Shown: positions 1-5,654 of the stretch, one piece after another
Layout: each line of letters opens with the position of its first letter
How positions within the stretch are numbered: the first letter of the stretch is position 1
NCBI GenBank assembly: GCA_023441845.1
Contig: JAEZNF010000655.1
Location: 1-5,654 of the forward strand
Length of the DNA stretch: 5,654 bases
Direction: 5' to 3'
From: Bacillota bacterium
GTDB taxonomy: Bacteria > Bacillota > Clostridia > Acetivibrionales > DSM-2933
Translations under genes and position numbers: made by a program
Notes under the pieces: generated by a model
Databases searched by the model: none
The model's input: the letters and a program-made list of their open reading frames with translations, nothing else
What the model was told of the DNA's origin: nothing

Positions 1-34
1 CAAAAATATTTTAACATAGCTATTTACATACAAC

Positions 35-63
35 ATTATACGCACATTAAAAAGAGGCTATAA
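35..63 (-). promoter_or_regulatory. Possible second promoter just after the short-RNA terminator
   Basis: On the minus strand a perfect -10 hexamer TATAAT (40 to 35) lies just beyond the T-run of the intrinsic terminator. Seventeen bases upstream is TTATAG (63 to 58), which matches the -35 consensus at only three of six positions and lies inside the terminator stem. It could serve a gene beyond the left edge. An exact TATAAT is not rare in AT-rich DNA, so this is weak. Confidence 0.22.
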
Positions 64-92
64 CCGCACAACTAAGCGGTTTGTTGCCTCTT
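49..92 (-). terminator. Intrinsic (rho-independent) terminator, minus strand
   Basis: Read on the minus strand, an outer 7-bp stem AAGAGGC/GCCTCTT (92-86 with 58-52) encloses an inner 6-bp stem AACCGC/GCGGTT (81-76 with 67-62). The inner loop is 8 nt, with a small asymmetric internal loop (4 nt against 3 nt) between the two stems. The GC-rich outer stem runs directly into TTTTT (53-49), the hallmark of an intrinsic terminator. On the plus strand the same hairpin is followed by a less regular T-rich stretch, so weak bidirectional activity is possible, but no plus-strand gene leads into it. Confidence 0.75.
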
Positions 93-113
93 AATTTCTT
101 TTCAACTGTCGAA
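49..113 (-). ncRNA. Candidate short RNA or attenuated leader
   Basis: A perfect consensus promoter (148-120) and a strong intrinsic terminator (92-49) on the same strand bracket this stretch. With initiation about 7 bases past the -10 box, the transcript would start near 113 and end near 49, roughly 60 to 65 nt. About 20 nt of purine-rich, unstructured 5' sequence would be followed by the two-stem hairpin. It contains no ATG-initiated reading frame with a ribosome binding site. It does not resemble any small-RNA or riboswitch class I can name, and it is far too short for a T-box or 6S RNA. Alternatively it is the attenuated leader of a gene beyond the left edge, with read-through controlled at the hairpin. 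The start site is inferred from promoter geometry. Confidence 0.42.
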
Positions 114-119
114 AATGAG

Positions 120-148
120 ATTATAAATACTTATGGTGCCTTTGTCAA
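120..148 (-). promoter_or_regulatory. Perfect consensus sigma-70/sigma-A promoter
   Basis: On the minus strand the -35 box TTGACA (148-143) and the -10 box TATAAT (125-120) are both exact matches to consensus and are separated by the optimal 17 bp (142-126). Such a 12/12 match with ideal spacing is rare by chance even in AT-rich DNA and predicts strong, probably constitutive, initiation unless a repressor covers it. It points into the short terminator-ended transcript at 113-49, not at any gene visible in the window. Confidence 0.75.
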
Positions 149-218
149 TAGTTATTTTTGATTTTTATAAAATTATTCGCAGTGTTTATTTTCCAAACAG
201 TCTTTCATTCAAGTACTC

Positions 219-253
219 CGTAACGCATCATTTTAAAGTAATAATGCGTTACG
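219..253. repeat. 10-bp perfect inverted repeat
   Basis: CGTAACGCAT (219-228) and ATGCGTTACG (244-253) are exact reverse complements separated by 15 bases. Inside, after one C/A mismatch, another three bases pair (ATT/AAT), so a transcript could fold a nearly continuous 13-bp stem. The arms are richer in G and C than their surroundings. Neither side is followed by a T-run, so it is not an ordinary terminator. It lies between glnS and the consensus promoter at 148-120, with its near edge about 70 bp upstream of the -35 box. It could be an operator for a dimeric regulator, a 3'-end stabilising hairpin of the glnS mRNA, or a remnant of a small mobile repeat. Confidence 0.7.
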
Positions 254-344
254 AATCTATATACCTGACCGGCATTAATGAGCGTTTAAAATACCCAACT
301 TCCGTAAAATCTTTTTCTACTTAACCAATGTAGTAATGTAAGTG

Positions 345-371
345 CTGAAAAAACCTGAAGTAATTTTTCAG
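345..371 (-). terminator. Weak possible terminator after glnS
   Basis: Immediately after the glnS stop, the minus strand can form an 8-bp stem CTGAAAAA/TTTTTCAG (371-364 with 352-345). Alternatively it can form a 5-bp stem CTGAA/TTCAG followed by a short T-run. Both forms are mostly A-T pairs, and the two compete for the same bases. The position is right for ending glnS transcription, but the stem is weak; the inverted repeat further on may contribute. Confidence 0.3.
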
Positions 372-376
372 TCCGC

Positions 377-2068
377 TTAATCCTTTTGCACTTTTGACCA
401 TGAGTCCTTTAATGCAACTATCCTGTTAAAAACCGGCTTTTCTTTTGATGAATCAACCGAGTCTACACAAAAATATCCCATCCTCAAAAATTGATACCTG
501 CTGCCGGGCGCTGCGTCAGCAAGACTTGGCTCCAATTTACATGATTTAAGTATCTCAAGGGAATCCGGATTAAGGAAGTCTTTGTAATCCGCTCCGTCAC
601 CTTCATTTCCCGGATTGGGATCATTAAACAGTGATTCATATAAACGGACCTCGGCATCTATCGCATGCTGTGCCGAAACCCAGTGCAGAGTGCCCTTGAC
701 TTTTCGTCCATCCGGCGAATTGCCTCCCCTTGATTCAGGGTCATAAGTACAGTGAAGCTCTATTATTTCTCCTGTTTTATCATCTTTAACAATGTCAACA
801 CATTTTATAAAATACGCATGTTTAAGCCTGACTTCTCCACCGGGAAATAACCGGAAATACTTTTTGGGAGGATTCTCCATAAAGTCATCCTGTTCAATGT
901 AAATTACCTTCCCAAAAGGAATTTTTCTTGTTCCTGCCTCAGGGTCCTCGGGATTATTCTCCGATTCAAACCATTCCACCTGATTTTCCGGATAGTTGTC
1001 TATAATTACTCGTATGGGGCGCAAAACTGCCATAACACGGGATGCACTGGCGTTAAGATCTTCCCTTATACAGTGTTCAAGCAGCGCAACATCAACAGTA
1101 CTGCTTGTCTTGGCAACACCTATACGATCACAAAAATCCCTTATTGCGGCCGGTGTATAACCGCGTCTTCTCATTCCGGATATTGTAGGCATGCGCGGAT
1201 CATCCCATCCGGATACATAATTCTTCTTTACCAGCTCAAGAAGCTTACGCTTACTCATTACAGTATAAGACAAATTGAGCCTTGCAAACTCTATCTGGCG
1301 GGGTCTCGGGTCAAACCCGGCAGCCTCAATGAACCAGTCATACAAAGGGCGGTGGTCTTCGAACTCAAGCGTGCAAATAGAGTGTGTTATACCTTCAATG
1401 GCATCCGAAATAGGGTGCGCATAATCATACATGGGATAAATACACCATGTATCACCTGTCCTGTGATGATTGGCTCTCAATATCCTATACATGACGGGAT
1501 CTCTCATATTTAAATTTGGCGAAGCCATATCTATTTTGGCTCTTAATACCCTGCTGCCATCCGGAAATTCTCCGGCTTTCATCCTCTCGAACAAATCCAG
1601 GTTTTCTTCAACCGAACGGGACCGGAATGGGCTTTCTTTTCCCGGCTCAGTCAGAGTACCACGGTACCCTCTTATTTCATCGGCACTCAAATCACAAACA
1701 TATGCCTTACCTTCCTTGATTATTTTCAAGGCATACTCATATATCCTTTCAAAATAGTCGGATGCATAAAACATCCTGTCGTCCCAACTGAATCCAAGCC
1801 ATTTTACATCCTCCTGAATCGACTCAACGTACTCAACATCTTCTTTTGCCGGATTTGTATCATCAAACCTAAGGTTACACAAACCGTTATTCCGGGCAGC
1901 CAGACCAAAATTCAGACAAATGGATTTTGCATGTCCTATATGAAGGTATCCGTTAGGTTCAGGCGGAAACCTTGTATGAACTCTCCTGCCTTTACCGTCA
2001 GTATCCTTATCCTCATTTATTATTTCCTGTATAAAATTAGAATAGGGCATAGAATTATTTTCACTCAT
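377..2068 (-). CDS. glnS: Glutaminyl-tRNA synthetase (EC 6.1.1.18)
   Basis: This 563-residue cytoplasmic class I aminoacyl-tRNA synthetase joins glutamine to tRNA-Gln using ATP. The catalytic Rossmann fold carries the HIGH motif (43-46, in [15 protein letters not shown]), the DDTNP segment (69-73) and the KMSKS-equivalent VMSKRKL (270-276). The stretch [16 protein letters not shown] (211-226) and [14 protein letters not shown] (232-245) are typical of GlnRS rather than GluRS. From about 340 onward the two C-terminal anticodon-binding beta-barrels are present, including [11 protein letters not shown] (453-463) and the family's ending [14 protein letters not shown]. The length is close to the roughly 554 residues of the E. 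coli enzyme, and it is recognisably similar throughout, so it appears intact. The ATG start has AAGGGGG 9 bases upstream. Its codons look visibly richer in G and C than the AT-rich neighbours, consistent with high expression or acquisition by transfer. No T-box leader is visible in the 185-base upstream gap. Confidence 0.97.
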   Translation of the reverse strand: MSENNSMPYSNFIQEIINEDKDTDGKGRRVHTRFPPEPNGYLHIGHAKSICLNFGLAARNNGLCNLRFDDTNPAKEDVEYVESIQEDVKWLGFSWDDRMFYASDYFERIYEYALKIIKEGKAYVCDLSADEIRGYRGTLTEPGKESPFRSRSVEENLDLFERMKAGEFPDGSRVLRAKIDMASPNLNMRDPVMYRILRANHHRTGDTWCIYPMYDYAHPISDAIEGITHSICTLEFEDHRPLYDWFIEAAGFDPRPRQIEFARLNLSYTVMSKRKLLELVKKNYVSGWDDPRMPTISGMRRRGYTPAAIRDFCDRIGVAKTSSTVDVALLEHCIREDLNASASRVMAVLRPIRVIIDNYPENQVEWFESENNPEDPEAGTRKIPFGKVIYIEQDDFMENPPKKYFRLFPGGEVRLKHAYFIKCVDIVKDDKTGEIIELHCTYDPESRGGNSPDGRKVKGTLHWVSAQHAIDAEVRLYESLFNDPNPGNEGDGADYKDFLNPDSLEILKSCKLEPSLADAAPGSRYQFLRMGYFCVDSVDSSKEKPVFNRIVALKDSWSKVQKD

Positions 2069-2077
2069 ATGCGTATT

Positions 2078-2084
2078 CCCCCTT
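2078..2084 (-). promoter_or_regulatory. Ribosome binding site of glnS
   Basis: AAGGGGG on the minus strand lies 9 bases upstream of the ATG at 2068. The site fixes this ATG as the start in preference to the in-frame Met7. Confidence 0.75.
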
Positions 2085-2107
2085 TTTTATTTTCTTTTCC
2101 TTTGCAT

Positions 2108-2135
2108 GTTATAAGTATTTCCTATTTGTATCTAA
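2108..2135 (-). promoter_or_regulatory. Possible glnS promoter
   Basis: In the 185-base gap between the kinase stop and glnS, the minus strand has a -10-like TATAAC (2113-2108, five of six matches). A poor -35-like TTAGAT (2135-2130) lies 16 bp upstream, and the -10 is about 40 bases before the glnS ATG. An 11-bp palindrome GTTAT-G-ATAAC sits just upstream (about 2138-2148). The rest of the gap is very AT-rich with no GC-stem terminator and no riboswitch or T-box signature that I can see. A promoter somewhere here is likely; this exact placement is uncertain. Confidence 0.28.
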
Positions 2136-2253
2136 GGTTATCATAACAAATTATTATTATTTTAATATTTATTAATACGGATTGCCACTATTTTTATTAA
2201 AAACTCAAATAAAATCTCAAAAATCTACATAAAAAAGTTATTTTTTGATGTCT

Positions 2254-3573
2254 CTAAATTATTATTAGCTCCTGCCTGAACAATTTTCCATCTGCAAGAG
2301 TGTTTAATAAAATATTATTATAATTGTTGATTATTCTTTTCAGTATCCAAAGTCCCAGGCCGCGGTTATCGCCTTTCGTAGAATATCCTTTCTCAAATAT
2401 CCGCCCAACCTCCGGTTTTTCAACAACAGAATTCTCTATTATAAATGTAACAGTACCTTCATTTTTTGTGATAAACAGGTTAACAAACCTATTTTTACTT
2501 TCACAGGCCGCTTCTATTGCGTTATCAAGCAGTATCCCCAGTATTTCACACAAGTCAGAGATTTTAACATTAGTTTCCTTAATCTCATCCTTTACAGCAA
2601 TCTTTATGTCTATCCCCAGCTTTTTTGCATTCTCCACTTTAAAGGCTAGTATACCAAGTATTCCGGCATTTTTTATATTCAGAAGCATAATATTACTTAT
2701 TCCATCGGTTTTATTTTTCTTTTCAACAATCTCATTTATGTACCTTTCCAGTTCATCTATCTGTCTGGCTTCAACCAGGCTTTTTATAGAGGCCAGCATA
2801 TTATCGTAATTATGTTTAAACACCCTCATATCGTTTATTATTCCTCTAAGTGTTTTGTTATAAAATATATGATAATCCAGTTCCCTGCTTTTATATACAA
2901 AATTGAAAAACGTGTTGGTTTTCGAAACCCATATAATAAAAAAAGACAGGAGTAAACCGTTATCAAATACGAATATCACTCTGTTTAATTCGTATGAAGG
3001 TAAACTGTAAAAATGCCATATGTTATAAAGTGCAATAACTATTGCCAAAATAATATAAAGGGTATTGGCAGTATACGCTTTTTTTCTGATTTCATGCGGA
3101 TAAACCGACATTGATTTAAATGATTTGATTGTAATGTACATAGCTATGTTCACAGCGTTAATAATCATGTGAATAAACACGAACTGCCACAAATCATCTT
3201 CTATGCATTTACTCTCCAATCCAAATATGACCTGCACGGAATATGAAACAGCAAAACTTAGACCCAGTATCAAAGCGTAGATTACAGCAGATACAACGGA
3301 TCTAATTAATTCAAGTCCTAATACCAGTTTAATTAAAATTACGGTGGAAATAAGAAACGCTATAATTAATACCAGAATAAATGTGATATTTAATCCCAAG
3401 TAAGTGATATGGTATAGCGTATTGCTAATTATCAGGCTTACCAATAAAGTAAAGGCAGCCATTTGTTCGCATCTGAATTTCAAATGGCAAATTGCCTGTA
3501 TAATAAGTACTCCACAAAAGGCTGAGACCAGAGTAAAAAGATAGTTTATCAAAAATACTTCCAACTTAAGCAT
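2254..3573 (-). CDS. AgrC-type GHKL sensor histidine kinase
   Basis: This 439-residue membrane sensor kinase is the likely partner of the response regulator encoded just before it. The first roughly 217 residues are hydrophobic and suggest six or seven membrane helices (approximately 4-29, 40-60, 61-86, 91-116, 129-148, 168-190, 199-217). This is the layout of peptide-sensing AgrC-family kinases. After a linker comes the dimerisation segment with the probable phospho-accepting His254 in MRVFKHNYDNML, the form of H-box used by AgrC-like proteins. The GHKL ATPase follows, with the N-box ILLDNAIEAA (347-356, Asn351) and the G-box KGDNRGLGL (400-408). The C-terminal LFRQELIII is like the end strand of this family. 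The ATG overlaps the regulator's last 8 bases, with AAGGGA 10 bases upstream, so the two are probably translationally coupled. The ligand cannot be told from sequence, and no agrB or agrD lies nearby. A role in peptide quorum sensing or in envelope sensing is inference. Confidence 0.9.
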   Translation of the reverse strand: MLKLEVFLINYLFTLVSAFCGVLIIQAICHLKFRCEQMAAFTLLVSLIISNTLYHITYLGLNITFILVLIIAFLISTVILIKLVLGLELIRSVVSAVIYALILGLSFAVSYSVQVIFGLESKCIEDDLWQFVFIHMIINAVNIAMYITIKSFKSMSVYPHEIRKKAYTANTLYIILAIVIALYNIWHFYSLPSYELNRVIFVFDNGLLLSFFIIWVSKTNTFFNFVYKSRELDYHIFYNKTLRGIINDMRVFKHNYDNMLASIKSLVEARQIDELERYINEIVEKKNKTDGISNIMLLNIKNAGILGILAFKVENAKKLGIDIKIAVKDEIKETNVKISDLCEILGILLDNAIEAACESKNRFVNLFITKNEGTVTFIIENSVVEKPEVGRIFEKGYSTKGDNRGLGLWILKRIINNYNNILLNTLADGKLFRQELIII

Positions 3574-4282
3574 CAGGCATCAATCCCTTCTTATATTTGC
3601 CTCCGATAAAGCAGAATTGACCTGATTCAAAAACTACCTTTTTTTCCTTTGTGTTTATATTCGAAATATAGTCCCTGTTGACAATAAATGACTTGTGACA
3701 TCTTACGAAATTATTTCCTGAGAGCCTGTTTTCTATTGATTCAAGCGTATCATAGCAATATATTTCATTGCTAACCATATGTATTATGGTTTTATAGCTT
3801 ACTTTTTCTATATAAATTATATCTGCGGCTCTTATCCTGTATAAATTTGAACCCGATTTTATTTCAATAAAATTGGCTTCCTCCCTTGTGTCATTTATAA
3901 ACATATAATCATTGTATATATCAAGTATGCATTTTTCGAGGATTTCCGCAGTTGCAGGTTTTGGCAGAAAATCAAAGGGTTTTATTTTGAACGCCCGTAG
4001 AATAAACTCCAGGTGTGCTGTTATAAAAACGATATATGCTTTTCTGTCGTTCTCCCTGATCTTTTGAGCAAGCATAAAACCGCTTTCCTGGACTTTAAGG
4101 TCTATATCAAGTAAAAATACATTTGCAGTCTTATTCCTGATAAACTCTCCGATAAGCTCAGGGCTATCTGCCGAACATACTATTTGTCCGGGAATGCCGT
4201 TTTTAATAATAATCTTTTTGACAATACTCTCAACATACTGCAAATATCGCTTATCGTCATCACATATTACTATCCGAAGCAC
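3566..4282 (-). CDS. LytTR-family response regulator (AgrA/LytR type)
   Basis: This cytoplasmic transcription regulator has 238 residues when started at the GTG at 4282. The N-terminal receiver domain (about 2-120) has the acidic pocket CDDD (7-10), the likely phosphorylated Asp59 in VFLLDIDL, Thr88 in FITAH and Lys108 in FLPKP, all expected for an active receiver. The C-terminal LytTR DNA-binding domain (about 137-235) carries the characteristic RCHKSFIVNRDYI (194-206) and ends in the family's GGKYKKGL pattern. Such proteins bind promoter direct repeats once phosphorylated by their GHKL kinase, which here is the overlapping downstream gene. An alternative TTG start at 4315 would add 11 residues of no domain value. 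The GTG is preferred because GAGAGG lies 8 bases before it and because the receiver domain begins right after it. It follows the LiaF-like gene by 109 bases with no strong terminator between, so partial co-transcription with the envelope genes is possible. Confidence 0.9.
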   Translation of the reverse strand: MLRIVICDDDKRYLQYVESIVKKIIIKNGIPGQIVCSADSPELIGEFIRNKTANVFLLDIDLKVQESGFMLAQKIRENDRKAYIVFITAHLEFILRAFKIKPFDFLPKPATAEILEKCILDIYNDYMFINDTREEANFIEIKSGSNLYRIRAADIIYIEKVSYKTIIHMVSNEIYCYDTLESIENRLSGNNFVRCHKSFIVNRDYISNINTKEKKVVFESGQFCFIGGKYKKGLMPDA

Positions 4283-4290
4283 GTAATCAT

Positions 4291-4296
4291 CCTCTC
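4291..4296 (-). promoter_or_regulatory. Ribosome binding site deciding the regulator's GTG start
   Basis: GAGAGG on the minus strand sits 8 bases before the GTG at 4282. It lies inside the reading frame if translation began at the upstream TTG (4315), which has no comparable site. It therefore argues for the shorter protein. Confidence 0.7.
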
Positions 4297-4350
4297 GGTA
4301 TAATGATAGATACAACTTATTAACAAAATACCTTTTCAGAAAATTTACAT

Positions 4351-4379
4351 ACTTTAGATATCGGTAACATTCGAGTAAA
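4351..4379 (-). promoter_or_regulatory. Possible promoter of the two-component genes
   Basis: In the short gap before the response regulator, the minus strand has TTTACT (4379-4374, four of six -35 matches) and TAAAGT (4356-4351, four of six -10 matches) at a 17-bp spacing. The boxes are mediocre and the DNA is AT-rich, so this is only a candidate. I could not see a clear pair of LytTR-type direct repeats in the gap. Confidence 0.2.
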
Positions 4380-4391
4380 AATATAGTCTAT

Positions 4392-5270
4392 CTAATATAA
4401 ATTTATATTAAAACTAGATAATCCTGTATCCACTTCCACGTCTATCTTGCTCTTTGCCTCATCATAGTTTGGAGATATATAGTATTTGTCTTTCTTTTCC
4501 CAATCAAGATCCTTTATATTTGAATTTCCAAGGCCACTATCAATTTTTATCTTTACACCTGAGGACTTTGGAACGGAAGCATTCACACTGGAAAATCCCG
4601 CATCAATAACTACCTCGGTTTTTTCACTGAGGTTTCCCAAATTAATATCCATACTTCCAAAACCCAAATCCAGCTTCAATTTACTGACCTTCAATTTTGA
4701 CAAATCCATTCTACCTGAAATAGCTCCTGCGTCTATATCCAAATCCCAGTCAACATTCTTATTCAAATGGAATTTATACAGACTCAAATTCCCCTCAAAA
4801 TTAACAGGTATATAGCTTTCCTTTTTAAAATATATTTTTTCCTTTCCATTTTCGGTTTTATATTCAGTTGATTGAGGGACACTTGCATCAAAAAGTTTCT
4901 CTGTATCCGAATCAATCTCAAGTTTGGTTGCACCAAGCTTAATACCCATTTTCCTGCTGCTGATTTCTGCATCCATTTTTTCGGAAATCGTCTTATACTT
5001 CGTACTATGTTTATCATCTATTTTAATTTTCGGCTCCACAAAATAACTGTAAGATATTATTGATGCAAAGAACAATAGCCATGTCACACCGCGAACTGCA
5101 GCTTGACGCTTGAAAATAACATTAAAACCTATCACAACAAGTATTAAAGGCCATAGCACAATAAACGAACTTATTATTGAAAAAACATTAATATGGCCGA
5201 AACTTATCATAAGCCAGATTACTCCTATAGCAAGCAGGAAAACTCCAAACCCTATATTTCTGCTTTTCAT
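4392..5270 (-). CDS. LiaF-like membrane protein with toast-rack beta domain
   Basis: This 292-residue predicted membrane protein has three helices near the N terminus (about 6-23, 29-54, 60-77), matching the LiaI/LiaF-type transmembrane region. From about 100 onward lies a hydrophilic beta-rich domain of the toast-rack kind (DUF4097/DUF2154-like), probably outside the membrane. Five copies of a strand-turn motif are visible, each with Asp-x-Gly (180-182, 201-203, 223-225, 244-246, 281-283), for example DIDAGAISG, KIDSGLGNS and VDTGLSSFN. An earlier IKLGATKLEID (110-120) is similar. In Bacillus, LiaF restrains an envelope-stress two-component system. Whether this protein acts on the neighbouring kinase is inference, and that kinase is AgrC-like rather than LiaS-like. 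I chose Met at 5270 because GGAGG lies 8 bases upstream. The ATG at 5276 is only 2 bases from that site, and the longer frame from 5354 would run through the preceding gene. Confidence 0.82.
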   Translation of the reverse strand: MKSRNIGFGVFLLAIGVIWLMISFGHINVFSIISSFIVLWPLILVVIGFNVIFKRQAAVRGVTWLLFFASIISYSYFVEPKIKIDDKHSTKYKTISEKMDAEISSRKMGIKLGATKLEIDSDTEKLFDASVPQSTEYKTENGKEKIYFKKESYIPVNFEGNLSLYKFHLNKNVDWDLDIDAGAISGRMDLSKLKVSKLKLDLGFGSMDINLGNLSEKTEVVIDAGFSSVNASVPKSSGVKIKIDSGLGNSNIKDLDWEKKDKYYISPNYDEAKSKIDVEVDTGLSSFNINLY

Positions 5271-5272
5271 AC

Positions 5273-5654
5273 TCATTTCCTCCCGCCCTTGAAAATGATT
5301 CCGACACCGATTATAACCAATATAAGCGGCAGCATATATTGAGCTTTGAACCAATCAAAAAAGCGTTGTGCGAAAATCATTGCTCCAATGGCAATAAGAA
5401 CTATTCCAAAGATTGTTCTTCTGTCCTGGCTTCCTTTATCGGAATAATGCTCCTTTGAATCTTCCATAGTAAAGTCTCTAAAGTCTTTTTCGGGATCATA
5501 CTCATCAGCCTGATATGTGCCCCTATCCTGTGCCGGTATAATAATAGCGGCTATAATATATGCTACTATTCCTGTTCCGGTTAATGCAAATGCAGCACAT
5601 ACAAGCCTTATTAATGTGGCGTCGGTAGAAAAATACTCCGCTATACCCCCGCAC
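5273..5654 (-). CDS. PspC-domain membrane protein, N terminus beyond the window
   Basis: The frame is open from the right edge (first full codon at 5653) for 126 residues to a TGA at 5273. The first visible residues, CGGIAEYFSTDATLIRL, are the core signature of the PspC domain. A membrane segment follows (about 18-40), then an acidic and polar linker (about 42-78). A second membrane hairpin (about 79-95 and 106-122), of the short LiaI/DUF5668-like type, ends in FKGGRK. An in-frame ATG at 5467 would give a 64-residue protein but has no ribosome binding site, and the PspC frame runs straight through it, so it is an internal methionine. Only the first part of the PspC domain, probably some 10 to 25 residues, is missing. 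PspC proteins take part in envelope-stress responses in many bacteria. The stop overlaps the next gene's start region, indicating one operon and coupled translation. Confidence 0.85.
   Translation of the reverse strand, partial: CGGIAEYFSTDATLIRLVCAAFALTGTGIVAYIIAAIIIPAQDRGTYQADEYDPEKDFRDFTMEDSKEHYSDKGSQDRRTIFGIVLIAIGAMIFAQRFFDWFKAQYMLPLILVIIGVGIIFKGGRK
5279..5283 (-). promoter_or_regulatory. Ribosome binding site of the LiaF-like gene
   Basis: GGAGG on the minus strand overlaps the last codons of the PspC gene. It lies 8 bases before the ATG at 5270 but only 2 bases before the ATG at 5276, so it favours the inner start. Confidence 0.75.

Larger units (their letters stand above)
1..376. other. 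Gene-free region downstream of glnS
   Basis: This 376-base stretch after the glnS stop holds no convincing protein gene on either strand. A 63-codon plus-strand frame from 133 has no ribosome binding site and no recognisable protein features. It does hold, from right to left on the minus strand, a weak hairpin after glnS (371-345), a 10-bp inverted repeat (253-219), an 11-codon mini-frame (208-173), a perfect promoter (148-120), a strong terminator (92-49) and a possible second -10 box (40-35). The sequence from 34 to 1 is AT-rich with no visible ribosome binding site or start. Confidence 0.7.

Noticed and set aside
133..324. Plus-strand 63-codon frame left of glnS
   Set aside because: It has no ribosome binding site and no recognisable domain, and it runs across the minus-strand consensus promoter and the inverted repeat.
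1073..1757. Plus-strand frames inside glnS
   Set aside because: They are antisense shadows of the conserved GlnRS coding sequence, with no ribosome binding sites or recognisable protein features.
2069..2253. T-box or other riboswitch leader ahead of glnS, or an AgrD-like peptide gene
   Set aside because: The gap is AT-rich and too short for a T-box, no T-box consensus is visible, and no frame with a ribosome binding site and a cysteine-containing peptide was found.
2324..2809. Plus-strand 161-codon frame inside the kinase gene
   Set aside because: It lies opposite the ATPase domain of the kinase. Its serine- and phenylalanine-rich composition is typical of an antisense shadow.
4283..4315. 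N-terminal extension of the response regulator from TTG at 4315
   Set aside because: The extension is not part of the receiver fold, and a better ribosome binding site lies inside it, 8 bases before the GTG at 4282.
4373..4400. Possible terminator after the LiaF-like gene
   Set aside because: Only a bulged, almost all A-T stem of about six pairs can be drawn before a short T-run, which is too weak to call.
4393..4410. 18-bp perfect palindrome of A and T at the end of the LiaF-like gene
   Set aside because: It consists only of A and T and mostly encodes the last residues (NINLY) and the stop. It is likely a chance result of composition, without a GC stem or clear regulatory position.
5273..5467. 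Stand-alone 64-residue membrane protein starting at the ATG at 5467
   Set aside because: There is no ribosome binding site before this ATG, and the frame stays open upstream through a clear PspC signature to the window edge.

Overview
The window looks like a chromosomal segment of a low-GC, Gram-positive member of the Clostridia (Bacillota). The reasons are AT-rich intergenic DNA, strong purine-rich ribosome binding sites, a GTG start, a GHKL/LytTR two-component pair of the AgrC/AgrA type, and PspC/LiaF-like envelope proteins. A cellulolytic or Ruminiclostridium-type clostridium would fit, but the genus is a guess. Every gene I can support lies on the minus strand, so the biological order runs from the right edge to the left edge.

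Right part (5654 to about 4392): two overlapping envelope-protein genes. The first enters from beyond the right edge. Its visible part is a PspC domain followed by a second two-helix membrane segment; a reading that starts at the first in-window ATG would miss the PspC domain. Its stop overlaps the start region of a LiaF-like protein with three N-terminal membrane helices and an extracytoplasmic 'toast-rack' beta domain built from visible Asp-x-Gly repeats.

Middle (4282 to 2254): a LytTR-type response regulator and a multi-pass GHKL sensor kinase, overlapping by 8 bases. They resemble AgrA and AgrC, but no peptide precursor (agrD) or peptide-processing (agrB) gene is in the window. Their closest neighbours are the envelope genes, with no convincing terminator between, so a role in envelope-stress sensing or in controlling the PspC/LiaF-like genes is a reasonable but unproven inference.

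Left part (2068 to 377): a full-length bacterial glutaminyl-tRNA synthetase (glnS). Many Bacillota lack this enzyme and make Gln-tRNA by amidating Glu-tRNA with GatCAB.

Left edge (376 to 1): no convincing protein gene, but several structured elements. They are a 10-bp perfect inverted repeat, a perfect consensus sigma-70/sigma-A promoter (TTGACA, 17 bp, TATAAT) and, about 20 to 60 bases past its expected start site, a strong intrinsic terminator. Together they describe either a short RNA of roughly 60 to 65 nt or the attenuated leader of a gene beyond the left edge. I consider this the most interesting undescribed element here.
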